NCBI GenBank assembly: GCA_964630925.1
Contig: CAZVZK010000219.1
Span: forward strand, 1-12,955
Origin: RGDT01 sp964630925
GTDB taxonomy: Bacteria; Planctomycetota; Planctomycetia; Gemmatales; Gemmataceae
DNA: 12,955 nucleotides
Direction of reading: 5' to 3'
The notes beneath the pieces were generated by a model. The model searched no databases, had not been told where the DNA came from, and was given only the letters and a program-made list of their open reading frames with translations. Positions 1-6,480 of this stretch are shown in pieces; position 1 is the first letter of the stretch; every line of letters begins with the position of its first letter. A program made the translations under genes and the position numbers.

Positions 1-961
1 TCTTGCGATCCCCCCTCTCCGCTTCGGAGAGGGGGTTAGGGGGTGAGGTAGCCCCCAGTGGATGCTCCCCCGCCTGCAATCGCTTCACCGAACGCGCGAT
101 GCCCAGCTCGGCGAGGAAGACGGGTTTGAGGTACAGGTGCGGCGGGTCGCCCGGCTCGCGGACCAGCTCGCCCTCCTGCCGCAGCGCCTCGATGGCGTCC
201 CAGATGGCCGGCTCGGGCAGGCCCTCGACCTTCTGGAGCGCCATCGCGACGGCGGCGTCCTGCGGCAGGCAGACGTGGCCCATCTCCTGGCCGGCGGACT
301 GGAGGGTGTGGCGGAGGGCGGCCTTGGCGCGGCGGGGCGAGGACTTCTCGATGCCCATGCGCTGGCCAAGCTCGTCGGCGGTGTGGAAGCCGATGCCCCA
401 CACGTCGGCGGCGAGGCGATAAGGGTCTTCCTTCACCGTCTCGACGGAGCGGTCGCCGTAGGTCTTGTAGATGCGGACGGCCTTCTGGGTGCCGAGGCCG
501 TGGCCCTGGAGGAAGACCATGATGTCGCGGACGGCCTTCTGCTGCCGCCACGACTCGCGGATCTTCGAGATCCGTTGAGGGCCGATGCCCTTGACCTCCT
601 TGAGGAAGGACGGGCTCTCGTCGATGACCTGGAGGGTGCGTTCGCCGAAGACACTAACGATCTTCTTCGCGTAAGCCGGGCCGATTCCCTTGACGAGGCC
701 GGAGGCGAGGTACTTCTCGATGCCCTCGGCGGAGGATGGGGGCTGGAGGGCGACCTCGTCGGCCTTGAACTGCTCGCCGTACTGGGGGTCGAAGATCCAG
801 GAGCCGTTGGCGGAGATGGCCTCGCCGGCGGTGACACCGAGGGCCTTGCCGACGACGGTGACGACGCCGCGGCGGGCGCGTGTGAGGACGCGCAGGACGG
901 AGTGCCCCGTGTCGGGGTTGTGGAAGGTGACGCGCTCGACGGTGCCCTGTAGACGCTCCAT
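1..961 (-). CDS. recD2: RecD2-type ATP-dependent DNA helicase, N-terminal part (gene continues past the left edge)
   Basis: The frame starts at ATG 961 and stays open for 320 codons to the window edge, so only the N-terminal part is present (family members are usually over 700 residues). Residues 1-75 match the family's N-terminal OB-like domain (GTVERVTFHNPDTG). Helix-hairpin-helix units follow at about 88-106 (VKGIGPAYAKK), 122-138 (VKGIGPQRISKI) and 183-204 (ADVWGIGFHTADELG). After these comes a winged-helix-like region to about 290. The Walker A helicase core would lie outside the window. RecD2 proteins are 5'-3' DNA helicases of the RecD family that act without RecBC in DNA repair. Residues 309-317 are encoded by a perfect palindrome (11-35), and the surrounding run GATSPPNPLSEAERG does not look like helicase sequence. 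No Shine-Dalgarno site is visible, but a TACAAT box lies 7 bases before the ATG. Confidence 0.9.
   Translation of the reverse strand, partial: MERLQGTVERVTFHNPDTGHSVLRVLTRARRGVVTVVGKALGVTAGEAISANGSWIFDPQYGEQFKADEVALQPPSSAEGIEKYLASGLVKGIGPAYAKKIVSVFGERTLQVIDESPSFLKEVKGIGPQRISKIRESWRQQKAVRDIMVFLQGHGLGTQKAVRIYKTYGDRSVETVKEDPYRLAADVWGIGFHTADELGQRMGIEKSSPRRAKAALRHTLQSAGQEMGHVCLPQDAAVAMALQKVEGLPEPAIWDAIEALRQEGELVREPGDPPHLYLKPVFLAELGIARSVKRLQAGEHPLGATSPPNPLSEAERGDRK
11..35. repeat. Perfect G/C palindrome inside recD2 (REP/RPE-like)
   Basis: CCCCCTCTCCG at 11-21 and its exact reverse complement at 25-35 flank a CTT loop, giving an 11-bp stem with a 3-base loop. It is followed by TTAGGGGGTGAGG. It lies in frame within recD2 and encodes the low-complexity stretch NPLSEAERG on the minus strand. 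The 12-mer CGATCCCCCCTC at 6-17 recurs at 6511-6522, which suggests a dispersed repeat family. That it is an inserted mobile palindrome is an inference. Confidence 0.7.
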
Positions 962-974
962 ACGGCGGATTGTA
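962..974 (-). promoter_or_regulatory. Possible leaderless -10 box for recD2
   Basis: On the minus strand TACAAT (969-974) is followed by 7 bases and then the recD2 ATG. Transcription starting 7-8 bases after a -10 box would begin at or beside the A of the start codon. This agrees with the lack of a ribosome-binding site. I see no convincing -35 hexamer, so the call is weak. Confidence 0.3.
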
Positions 975-1061
975 CCGTCGATGGGGTGCGGGATGCGATG
1001 TCAGCCGGTGGCATCTTCCACGGGCGGGGCCGTCCTGGTATCCTGCGGAGGGGAGGCCGTC

Positions 1062-1475
1062 ATGGTGAGGCCTCTGCTCGCGATGCTGACGGTGTCTCTG
1101 GCTGCCGTCGGCGTCGGGATCGGCCTTTGCCACCCACGGGCGGTGGGATTCACGAAGGCGGCAGCAGAAGACCTCCGTGTGGGCATGAGCCTCGCGGAAG
1201 CCGAGGCGATCATCGGCAGGCCGCCGGGGTCTTACGTCACGGGGCCGAGGAATCTGATCATCCTCGACCCGGGCAAAGGTTGGGCCATGATGCCGGATCT
1301 GGCGAGGAGCGCCGTCTGGGATGACGACGCGGGGCATCTGCTTCTCGGCATCGATGCGGGCGGCCGGGTCATCGCCGTCGAATTCCACGAATGCGGCTGT
1401 GCTGGGGGTTTCGTCGAGACGTGGCGCTGGCGGCTCGGCCGCCTTGTCGGGTGGGTGATCTCGCCGGGATCGTGA
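1062..1475 (+). CDS. Small exported or membrane-anchored protein with a BamE/SmpA-like motif
   Basis: 137 residues. The ATG at 1062 is preceded by a GGAGGGGAGG tract (1047-1056), which decides the start over upstream codons in the same frame. Residues 1-23 are a hydrophobic signal or anchor (MVRPLLAMLTVSLAAVGVGI) with a Cys at 23, though not in a clear lipobox. Residues 38-55 (DLRVGMSLAEAEAIIGRPP) resemble the GM-x-x-x-E-x-x-x-x-x-G-x-P signature of BamE/SmpA-like folds. A stretch near 94-108 (LLGIDAGGRVIAVEF) looks like the following beta-strand pair. Many small planctomycete proteins combine these elements, and their roles are mostly unknown. The gene is divergent from recD2 and ends 5 bases before the stop codon of the converging Uma2 gene. 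A role in outer-membrane assembly is possible but not shown. Confidence 0.7.
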   Translation: MVRPLLAMLTVSLAAVGVGIGLCHPRAVGFTKAAAEDLRVGMSLAEAEAIIGRPPGSYVTGPRNLIILDPGKGWAMMPDLARSAVWDDDAGHLLLGIDAGGRVIAVEFHECGCAGGFVETWRWRLGRLVGWVISPGS

Positions 1476-1480
1476 ACGGG

Positions 1481-2215
1481 TCAACGCATGTCGAGGAAAT
1501 ACTTGACGTGCCCCAGCGGGTTGGGCTCCTGACGCAGGCGGAATTCGCGTCCGAAGATGGCGGAACGCCACCACCCGTCGGGGGTCTGCGTCGGCTGCCA
1601 AGCCGAGCCGTCATTGCGGAGGATCTCGAACAACAGGCCTGCCCGCACATCCACCCGCCAATACTCACAGACGCCGGCCTGTAGGTAGGCTGCCGTCAGG
1701 CGCACCAGATCCTTCTCGACGGACCAGTCGCTAACCACCTCCAGCACCATGTCGGGGGCGCCGATGATCTCGACGTGCCCGATGCCCCGCGTGTTCGGGA
1801 CCGTCGTGATTCTCCCAGAACGGATCGAGTCGAAGAACACGAACAGCCCGTCCGAGCCGGTGGTCAGCGGCGGGTTGAGCAATGTCAAAAGCATCCCGTC
1901 GCCGATGTACTCGCCTGCCCCGAGGGTGTCGGCCAGGGGCATGAGGACGGAGCAGATGATGTTCTTGACGCGCCCGTGCGTGTAGAGCTGCTCCATGTCG
2001 AGATCCACCCAAAGGGTGCCGTCGATCCAAGAGGCCCGCAGTTTCTCGGGGAAGTCGTCCGACCTCGCCCACTCACGGAACGAATCGTGATCCACAACCG
2101 AGGCGGGGATTGTAACGCGCTCGTTCAGCCGGATCGGCATGGATCGCACGGAGGCCGGCCGGCCGGTGTGTGGGGCAGCCGGGGGGGCGGCGGGTGGTGT
2201 CAGGATAGTGCTCAT
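1481..2215 (-). CDS. Uma2 family (DUF820) putative restriction-type endonuclease
   Basis: 244 residues. The start at 2215 is chosen because GGAGG (2220-2224) lies just upstream of MSTILTPP. An earlier in-frame ATG at 2296 has no such site. The fold is the PD-(D/E)xK type. It shows GDGMLL (106-110), an Asp in TGSDGLFV (122), then APDMVLEVVS (153-162) with D155 and E159, and a YLQAGVCEYWRVD block (177-189). The Lys usually found four residues before the conserved Tyr (Y177) is replaced by Leu. A lysine at 168 (EKD) may take its place. Residues 1-25 are Pro/Ala-rich and probably disordered. Uma2 proteins occur in large numbers in planctomycetes and cyanobacteria and their targets are mostly unknown. 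It is the last gene of the leftward row behind ispG. A TATCAT -10-like box lies at 2252-2257 with a poor -35. Confidence 0.85.
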   Translation of the reverse strand: MSTILTPPAAPPAAPHTGRPASVRSMPIRLNERVTIPASVVDHDSFREWARSDDFPEKLRASWIDGTLWVDLDMEQLYTHGRVKNIICSVLMPLADTLGAGEYIGDGMLLTLLNPPLTTGSDGLFVFFDSIRSGRITTVPNTRGIGHVEIIGAPDMVLEVVSDWSVEKDLVRLTAAYLQAGVCEYWRVDVRAGLLFEILRNDGSAWQPTQTPDGWWRSAIFGREFRLRQEPNPLGHVKYFLDMR

Positions 2216-2314
2216 GATTCCTCCCTCGACGCGGCGAGGCGTGATCGCCACATGATACCGCCGTTCGCGCCATCCTGGAATGCCGGCAGGCCGCACCGCG
2301 TGGCCGTCGGGCGG

Positions 2315-2737
2315 CTACTTCTTCGGATCCTTGCGGACGTAGACCTCGGTTATTGGCGACTCGAACGACTTCGGCCTGCCACTGTCGGGGAGGCCCCTCT
2401 GCTCGCTGAGGTAGTGCAGGGTGAGCTTGTCGCCCTCGATCTTCCAGATGCCCACGAAGTTGGCCACGCCCAGGCGGATGTCGTACCTGAACGGCGATTG
2501 GCTCACGTCGAGGGTGAGGTTGTAGACGATGTTCTGTCCATCGGACCTACGATAGGTGAATTCCTTCGGCGTGATGCTCACCACCGTCAAGGGCCGGGAC
2601 GGGTCTTGCCAGTCGCCCATGAGGGCTTCGAGGGGCCTGGCGGGCGGTTTCCAGGGGGGCTTGACGAGGAACGGCGCAGGGGCGAAGCCGAGCGCGGCCG
2701 CCGCGAGCAGAACCGCCGTGAGACGGACGCAGGACAT
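2315..2737 (-). CDS. Small secreted protein, TIGR03067-like planctomycete domain
   Basis: 140 residues from ATG 2737, which sits 8 bases after GGAGG (2746-2750). An ATG five codons upstream lacks this site. Residues 1-22 form a signal peptide (MSCVRLTAVLLAAAALGFAP), with the APAPF ending common in Gemmata-type exported proteins. The mature part has the order seen in TIGR03067-like domains: LMGDW (39-43), a strand with EFTYR (59-63), YNLTLDVSQSPFRYDIRL (72-89), then VGIWKIEGDKLTLHY (95-109) and RPKSFES (121-127). These domains are small beta-sandwich or lipocalin-like modules found mainly in planctomycetes, with no assigned reaction. It lies 58 bases downstream of ispG on the same strand, so co-transcription is possible. 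Confidence 0.75.
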   Translation of the reverse strand: MSCVRLTAVLLAAAALGFAPAPFLVKPPWKPPARPLEALMGDWQDPSRPLTVVSITPKEFTYRRSDGQNIVYNLTLDVSQSPFRYDIRLGVANFVGIWKIEGDKLTLHYLSEQRGLPDSGRPKSFESPITEVYVRKDPKK

Positions 2738-2795
2738 CGGCAACGCCTCCACCCGCGGGGATTCGAGGCCCGTTATTGCACCCGAGGGGATTCTA

Positions 2796-3956
2796 TCACC
2801 CCATCACCACCGGCAGCCGGTGCCGCTTGCCGTCCGTCGCCGACTTCTCGCGCTTCAACGTGCCGGCCTCGGCCTCCTCGGCCTCCCACTTGTCGATCTC
2901 CTCGATCAACGCATCCACCATCTCGGCCTCCAGGACGTGGCGGATGATCTCGCCGCGCTTGAAGATGACGCCCTTGCCCTTGCCGGCGGCGATGCCCAGG
3001 TCGGCCTCCTTCGCCTCGCCGGGGCCGTTCACGATGCAGCCCAGCACGCTCACCTTGATCGGCACCTTGCGCCCTCCCATCCGCGCCTGCAATTCGTTCA
3101 TGATCTTCGTCAGGTCGATCTCCAGCCGGCCGCACGTCGGGCACGCGATCAGCTCCGGCTTGCGGACGCGGCGGCCCGTCGCCTGCAGGATGTCGAACGC
3201 CGCCTCCACCTCGATGCGCTTCTCGGCCAACAGGCTGATGCGGATCGTGTCGCCGATGCCGTCCACGAGGAGCGGGGCCAGGCCGGCGGCGGACTTGGTG
3301 ATGGCGTAGGGCGGCTGGCCGGCCTCGGTGATGCCGATGTGCGTCGGGTAGTCGCACTGCTTCGCGTAGAGGCGGTAGGCCTCGACGGCGGTCATCACGT
3401 CGCTGGACTTGAGGGAGACGATGATGTCGCGGTAGCCCTCGCTCTCGGCGATCTCGATGTAGCGCAGGGCGGAATCGACCATCGCCGGCGGGCAGGGGAA
3501 GCCGTACTTCATGGCGAACTCGCGTTCCAGCGAGCCGGCGTTGACGCCGATCCGCATGGAGACGCCCTTGTCCTTGCACTTGCGAAGGACCTGGCGGAAA
3601 CGGTCGATGCCGCCCACGTTGCCGGGGTTGATGCGGATCTTGTCGATGGGGTGGTCGAGGGCGGCCAACGCCATCTTGTAGTCGAAGTGGATGTCGCAGA
3701 TGAGCGGGAGCTTGATGCGCGATTTGATCTCGGAGAGGATGCGGGCGTCCTCGGCCTTGGGCACCGTGACGCGCACCAATTCGCAGCCGGCCTCCTCCAT
3801 CTGGTGGATCTCGCGGACGGTGGCCTCCACGTCATGGGTGTCGGTGGTGGTCATCGACTGCACCCAGATGGGGTTGTCGCCGCCGACGACGACATCCCCG
3901 ACGCGGACCTCGCGGGTCTTGTGGCGGTGGAACGGGCTCTGGTAAAGTGCAGTCAT
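2796..3956 (-). CDS. ispG: 4-hydroxy-3-methylbut-2-en-1-yl diphosphate synthase (IspG/GcpE)
   Basis: 386 residues. IspG reduces methylerythritol cyclodiphosphate to HMBPP in the non-mevalonate isoprenoid pathway, using a 4Fe-4S cluster in the cytosol. The N-terminal TIM-barrel part carries VQSMTTTDT (32-40), ICDIHFDY (86-93), KIRINPGN (106-113) and RIGVNAGSLE (135-144). The C-terminal part supplies the cluster ligands C272 and C275 (CPTCGR), C307 (GCIVNGPGE) and E314. The length is that of the compact bacterial form, without the extra plant-type domain, plus a charged tail after about residue 358. The start at 3956 follows AAGGAG (3965-3970) by 8 bases and begins MTALYQSPFHRHKTREV. The frame stays open far upstream without family similarity, so the longer reading is rejected. 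Confidence 0.98.
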   Translation of the reverse strand: MTALYQSPFHRHKTREVRVGDVVVGGDNPIWVQSMTTTDTHDVEATVREIHQMEEAGCELVRVTVPKAEDARILSEIKSRIKLPLICDIHFDYKMALAALDHPIDKIRINPGNVGGIDRFRQVLRKCKDKGVSMRIGVNAGSLEREFAMKYGFPCPPAMVDSALRYIEIAESEGYRDIIVSLKSSDVMTAVEAYRLYAKQCDYPTHIGITEAGQPPYAITKSAAGLAPLLVDGIGDTIRISLLAEKRIEVEAAFDILQATGRRVRKPELIACPTCGRLEIDLTKIMNELQARMGGRKVPIKVSVLGCIVNGPGEAKEADLGIAAGKGKGVIFKRGEIIRHVLEAEMVDALIEEIDKWEAEEAEAGTLKREKSATDGKRHRLPVVMG

Positions 3957-3982
3957 GGATTCGGCTCCTTCGTGTCCGGGCC

Positions 3983-4012
3983 ATCGTAGGCCGGCGCGGC
4001 CCGTGCCGTCAA
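3983..4012 (-). promoter_or_regulatory. Sigma70-type promoter for ispG
   Basis: On the minus strand TTGACG (4007-4012), an 18-base spacer and TACGAT (3983-3988) lie just upstream of the ispG ribosome-binding site. The predicted start near 3976 would give a leader of about 20 bases. Five of six -35 bases and four of six -10 bases match the consensus. Confidence 0.5.
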
Positions 4013-4079
4013 GGTGAGGGGGTAACCGCAGGGCGGCGGGGCGGGCAACCCGCCGGCAATCTCGAAGGGGTCGCCTGGG

Positions 4080-4472
4080 ATGATCGACCGTAAATCCGCC
4101 GAGCCGGATGGCCGCATGGTGATCCGCTGCGCCGCCTGTAAGATCGCCCTTACCACCCCGCTGTGCCGCCTCGCGGCCCCGGCGGCGCTCTCCCGGACGG
4201 ATGGGGAGCCAATCATCCCGTCGGGCTTCTATTGCCTCTCGCCTGGCGACTACTACCCCGCCGGGGAGTGGGTGGCCAACCTCGGCGACTTGCTCAACAC
4301 GGCACATCACCCCGACCCGCGTCGTCACAACGGCTGCTGCGGCCGTGACGGCTGTGACGGCATCAACCGTGTCTGCGCCAACGGGCACGAGGTCGGCACC
4401 GAGCGGTCCGATTGTTGGTGGGCACACGGTATCCACTTCGACCCTGCCCTCGTCGTCATCTCGGATGCCTGA
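4080..4472 (+). CDS. Conserved cysteine-rich protein of unknown function (NGCC motif)
   Basis: 130 residues. It is cytosolic, with no signal peptide or membrane segment. Nine cysteines stand out: CAAC (17-20), C29, C52, then a dense block NGCCGRDGCDGINRVC (84-99) and C112 in ERSDCWW. The spacing suggests one or two bound metal ions, but this is an inference. I recall similar planctomycete proteins with NGCCG-x-DGCDG, a following EVGTE-x-SDCW and an N-terminal zinc-ribbon-like CxxC, none with an assigned function. ATG 4080 has a weak AAGGGG (4065-4070) in front. ATG 4116 (MVIRCAACK) is an alternative that would start directly at the conserved part. It is divergent from ispG with 123 bases between them. 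Confidence 0.7.
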   Translation: MIDRKSAEPDGRMVIRCAACKIALTTPLCRLAAPAALSRTDGEPIIPSGFYCLSPGDYYPAGEWVANLGDLLNTAHHPDPRRHNGCCGRDGCDGINRVCANGHEVGTERSDCWWAHGIHFDPALVVISDA

Positions 4473-4565
4473 GGTCGCTCGAATGGAAATCACGCCAGCA
4501 CCGACTTGACCACCTCGCCGGTAACATCCGTTCGAACGTGGAGGCACGCCACCTTGAAGGCCGTG

Positions 4566-5477
4566 ATGAAATGGCTGCTGGCGGCGCTGTTCATCGGGGC
4601 GGGTACCTTGCACCTCGCCCGGCCCGACGTCTTCCTGCGGGCGATGCCGCCCTACATCCCCTGGCACCTGGAGCTGGTCCTCGCCAGCGGCGTGATCGAA
4701 CTGCTCCTCGGCGGGCTGCTCCTGTCGCCCGGATGCCGCATCTTCGCCGCCTGGTGCCTCATTCTCCTGCTCGTCGCCGTGTTCCCCGCCAACGTCCACA
4801 TGGCCCTGCACCCCGAGCTGTTCCCGAGCATCCCGCCGTGGCTGTTGTGGGCGCGCCTGCCGATGCAGGGGGTGTTGATCGCCTGGGCGTGGTGGTTCAC
4901 GGGTGAGGAGCCGAAGGGGCCGTACTTCTGGCTCCGCGAACAGGGCCGGGCCGGTTGCGTCGTGATGGCCTGCATCCTCCTCGGCATCCCCGCCGCCGGC
5001 CTGATCCTCTGGCCACCGGCCTTTTGGGCGCTCCTGGGGCAGGGGGCGATGATCGCGCTCCTGGCCCTCTACTTCGCGGCGGCCATCCTGTATGACCCGC
5101 CATACGGGATCGCACCTTACTTCGACCGCAGGGTGGGTGACCTCCACACCTACGGGCATGGGGCCACCATCTCCCGCCTGTGTCCCGAGCTGGACCGCCT
5201 CGCCGGCGAGAACGGCGTCCGCACCGTCTCCTCGTTCGGCTTCGATGACGAGTGGCGCGGCGAGGCGATGACGTGGCACGACCCGGCGGACGGGCTGCGG
5301 ACATTCGAGACGATTCGTCGGTGCCTGCCGGAGCCCGGCCCTCTCTCCGCGGAGCTGGACCTCGTGATCGACGCCCTGCGCAAGGCCGAGGCGAAGGGCG
5401 CACGGTTCTGCCTGCTGATCACCGACGGGTTCACGAACGGGATGGAGCATGAGCAGAGGAAGGGGTCATTCTTCTGA
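4566..5477 (+). CDS. DoxX-like integral membrane protein fused to a C-terminal soluble domain
   Basis: 303 residues from ATG 4566. An in-frame TTG at 4554, 9 bases after GGAGG (4540-4544), is an equally good start. Residues 1-110 form four membrane helices in the DoxX/MauE-like arrangement: 2-18, 35-54, 58-80 and 91-110. The characteristic HLARPDVFLRAMPPYIPW (16-33) precedes helix 2. Two more helices follow at about 130-150 and 153-176. Residues 183-303 are soluble (YFDRRVGDLHTYGHG, then FGFDDEWRGEAMTWHDPADGLRTFETI and KGARFCLLITDGFT). They resemble a stand-alone family of small planctomycete cytosolic proteins of unknown function. DoxX proteins are small membrane proteins of poorly defined, often redox-linked roles. 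The open frame is continuous, so this is either a true fusion or a frame-preserving join. Confidence 0.7.
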   Translation: MKWLLAALFIGAGTLHLARPDVFLRAMPPYIPWHLELVLASGVIELLLGGLLLSPGCRIFAAWCLILLLVAVFPANVHMALHPELFPSIPPWLLWARLPMQGVLIAWAWWFTGEEPKGPYFWLREQGRAGCVVMACILLGIPAAGLILWPPAFWALLGQGAMIALLALYFAAAILYDPPYGIAPYFDRRVGDLHTYGHGATISRLCPELDRLAGENGVRTVSSFGFDDEWRGEAMTWHDPADGLRTFETIRRCLPEPGPLSAELDLVIDALRKAEAKGARFCLLITDGFTNGMEHEQRKGSFF

Positions 5478-5519
5478 CTGGGGCATTGGATTGCCCGAGG
5501 TTGCGCTTCGGCTCACTCA

Positions 5520-5540
5520 CCGCCCCTCCGAGATGGGCGG
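5520..5540 (+). terminator. Weak hairpin downstream of the DoxX-like gene
   Basis: CCGCCC (5520-5525) and GGGCGG (5535-5540) can pair around a 9-base loop, 42 bases after the stop codon of the DoxX-like gene. No T-run follows, so termination here is only a possibility. Confidence 0.2.
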
Positions 5541-5592
5541 CAGGTTCGTTGGTGGCCCGGGCCGGTGGGGTAACCCGGTTCACATGATATCT

Positions 5593-5770
5593 GGAATTGG
5601 ACAGAATTAGACGGGGTGGTAGCCACGACGCGAGAGCCGGCGGTCTGACCACCGGCCCTGAAACGCAAATTCCCGGCAGAATTTGCATTTCAAGGGGGTG
5701 TGAGGGGGGCTGAAATGAAAAGCAATTCGCCCCGCCGGCCACCTACCCCTGTCTACTTCTGTCCAATTCC
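5593..5770. mobile_element. 178-bp MITE-like element with long terminal inverted repeats
   Basis: The left end (5593-5617, beginning GGAATTGGACAGAA) matches the reverse complement of the right end (5745-5770) with one mismatch and one inserted base over 25/26 positions. Inside, GCCGGCGG (5636-5643) pairs with CCGCCGGC (5732-5739). A central hairpin (5659-5692) pairs TGAAA-C-GCAAATTC with GAATTTGC-A-TTTCA around CCGGCA. The whole element can thus fold as a nested palindrome. No open frame inside looks coding and no clear target-site duplication is visible. It lies in a gene-free region between convergent genes, a usual site for miniature inverted-repeat elements. A structured RNA is the main alternative. 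Confidence 0.6.
5659..5692. repeat. Central hairpin of the MITE-like element
   Basis: Thirteen base pairs with one C/A mismatch (5664/5687) and a six-base loop, CCGGCA. The AT-rich arms differ from the GC-rich surroundings. A partial echo of the arm, CTGAAATG...GCAATTC, lies at about 5710-5728. Confidence 0.6.
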
Positions 5771-5864
5771 GACCCGTGGCTGGAACGGGTCCCCGATGGG
5801 AAACTTCTCCCTCGGGGAGGAGGCGTCGGGTGAACGTCCGGCATGAGGCGATCCATCCACGACG

Positions 5865-5915
5865 GAAAAAAGGCCGTGCCGGCCGACCACCCGAGGTGAT
5901 CGGCCGACACGGCCT
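5865..5915 (-). terminator. Strong intrinsic terminator of the DUF5666-like gene
   Basis: Read on the minus strand, a 21-bp stem (5895-5915 with 5871-5891), broken only by two G-U pairs, closes a 3-base loop. It is followed by a run of six T (5866-5871, the first of them the last paired base). It begins 25 bases after the stop codon at 5941. Confidence 0.9.
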
Positions 5916-5940
5916 GGAGTTCAACCGGCGTCGTGGCCGG

Positions 5941-6480
5941 TCACTTGCGGGTGATCATCACGTGCTTGAGGGTGGACTTGCCGTCCTCGTTGTTGAGGAT
6001 GAGGAGGGCGGTGTCGCCGATCTTGATCTCGTCGGCCCTGCTGTCCTCCTTGTTGAGACGCACCTTGGCGTCGGCCGAGGCGTAGGTGTGGTCCTTGCGC
6101 TCATCGTCCGTGACGACCAGCTCCTTCTTCTCCTTGTCGTAGGACTTCACCTTCGCGGTCATCAGCATGCTGTTCTTGGCGTCGCCCTCCTTGACGAGGA
6201 TGTAGTGGGCCGTCCGGGTCGTCAGGCCCTTCTCGAAGCACACGTGAACCACGTCGCCCGCCTTCAGGTCGGCCTTGCCCTCCTTGCCGCCACGGTTCAC
6301 CACCGTGTCGTCGGCGAACGAGATCGTCCAGTCCTTGCTGTCCGAGTCGGTGATCACGAAGGACTTCTTGTCGGCGTTGATGGACTTGACCGTGCCGGCA
6401 CCGACCTGGGCGGCCGAGGCCTGCCCCGCGAAAACGGCGACGACGGCGGCGGCGGCGGCCCACTTCGAGATGCTCATCAT
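5941..6480 (-). CDS. Exported protein with two DUF5666-like repeats
   Basis: 179 residues from ATG 6480, 7 bases after AAGGAG (6488-6493). The next codon is also ATG. Residues 1-23 are a signal peptide (MMSISKWAAAAAVVAVFAG) with an ASA-AQ cleavage site. The mature protein is two tandem units of about 75 residues. The first begins GAGTVKSINADKKSFVITD (27-45) and includes ADLKAGDVVHVCFE. The second begins MTAKVKSYDKEKKELVVTD (107-125) and includes DEIKIGDTALLILN. This pattern of V-K-S, then a charged turn, a beta-strand, TD, and later K-x-G-D-x-V is that of DUF5666-like OB-fold modules. The mature chain is rich in Lys and Asp. The function is unknown. It is transcribed alone, ends in a strong terminator and faces away from the dehydrogenase gene. 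Confidence 0.75.
   Translation of the reverse strand: MMSISKWAAAAAVVAVFAGQASAAQVGAGTVKSINADKKSFVITDSDSKDWTISFADDTVVNRGGKEGKADLKAGDVVHVCFEKGLTTRTAHYILVKEGDAKNSMLMTAKVKSYDKEKKELVVTDDERKDHTYASADAKVRLNKEDSRADEIKIGDTALLILNNEDGKSTLKHVMITRK

Noticed and set aside
62..952. A 296-codon plus-strand frame at the left edge
   Set aside because: It is opposite recD2, whose helix-hairpin-helix motifs are clear. The composition is typical of a shadow frame.
2556..3989. A 477-codon plus-strand frame across ispG
   Set aside because: It is the antisense of a certain ispG, with no recognisable domain and no ribosome-binding site.
3957..5450. An open frame continuing almost 500 codons upstream of ispG on the minus strand
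   Set aside because: The IspG match and a good ribosome-binding site place the start at 3956. The upstream part is antisense to two plausible genes and is low-complexity Arg/Gly/Pro/Glu sequence without family similarity.
5431..5924. Minus-strand frames crossing the MITE-like element
   Set aside because: They read through the inverted repeats and intergenic sequence, lack a start signal and show no domain.
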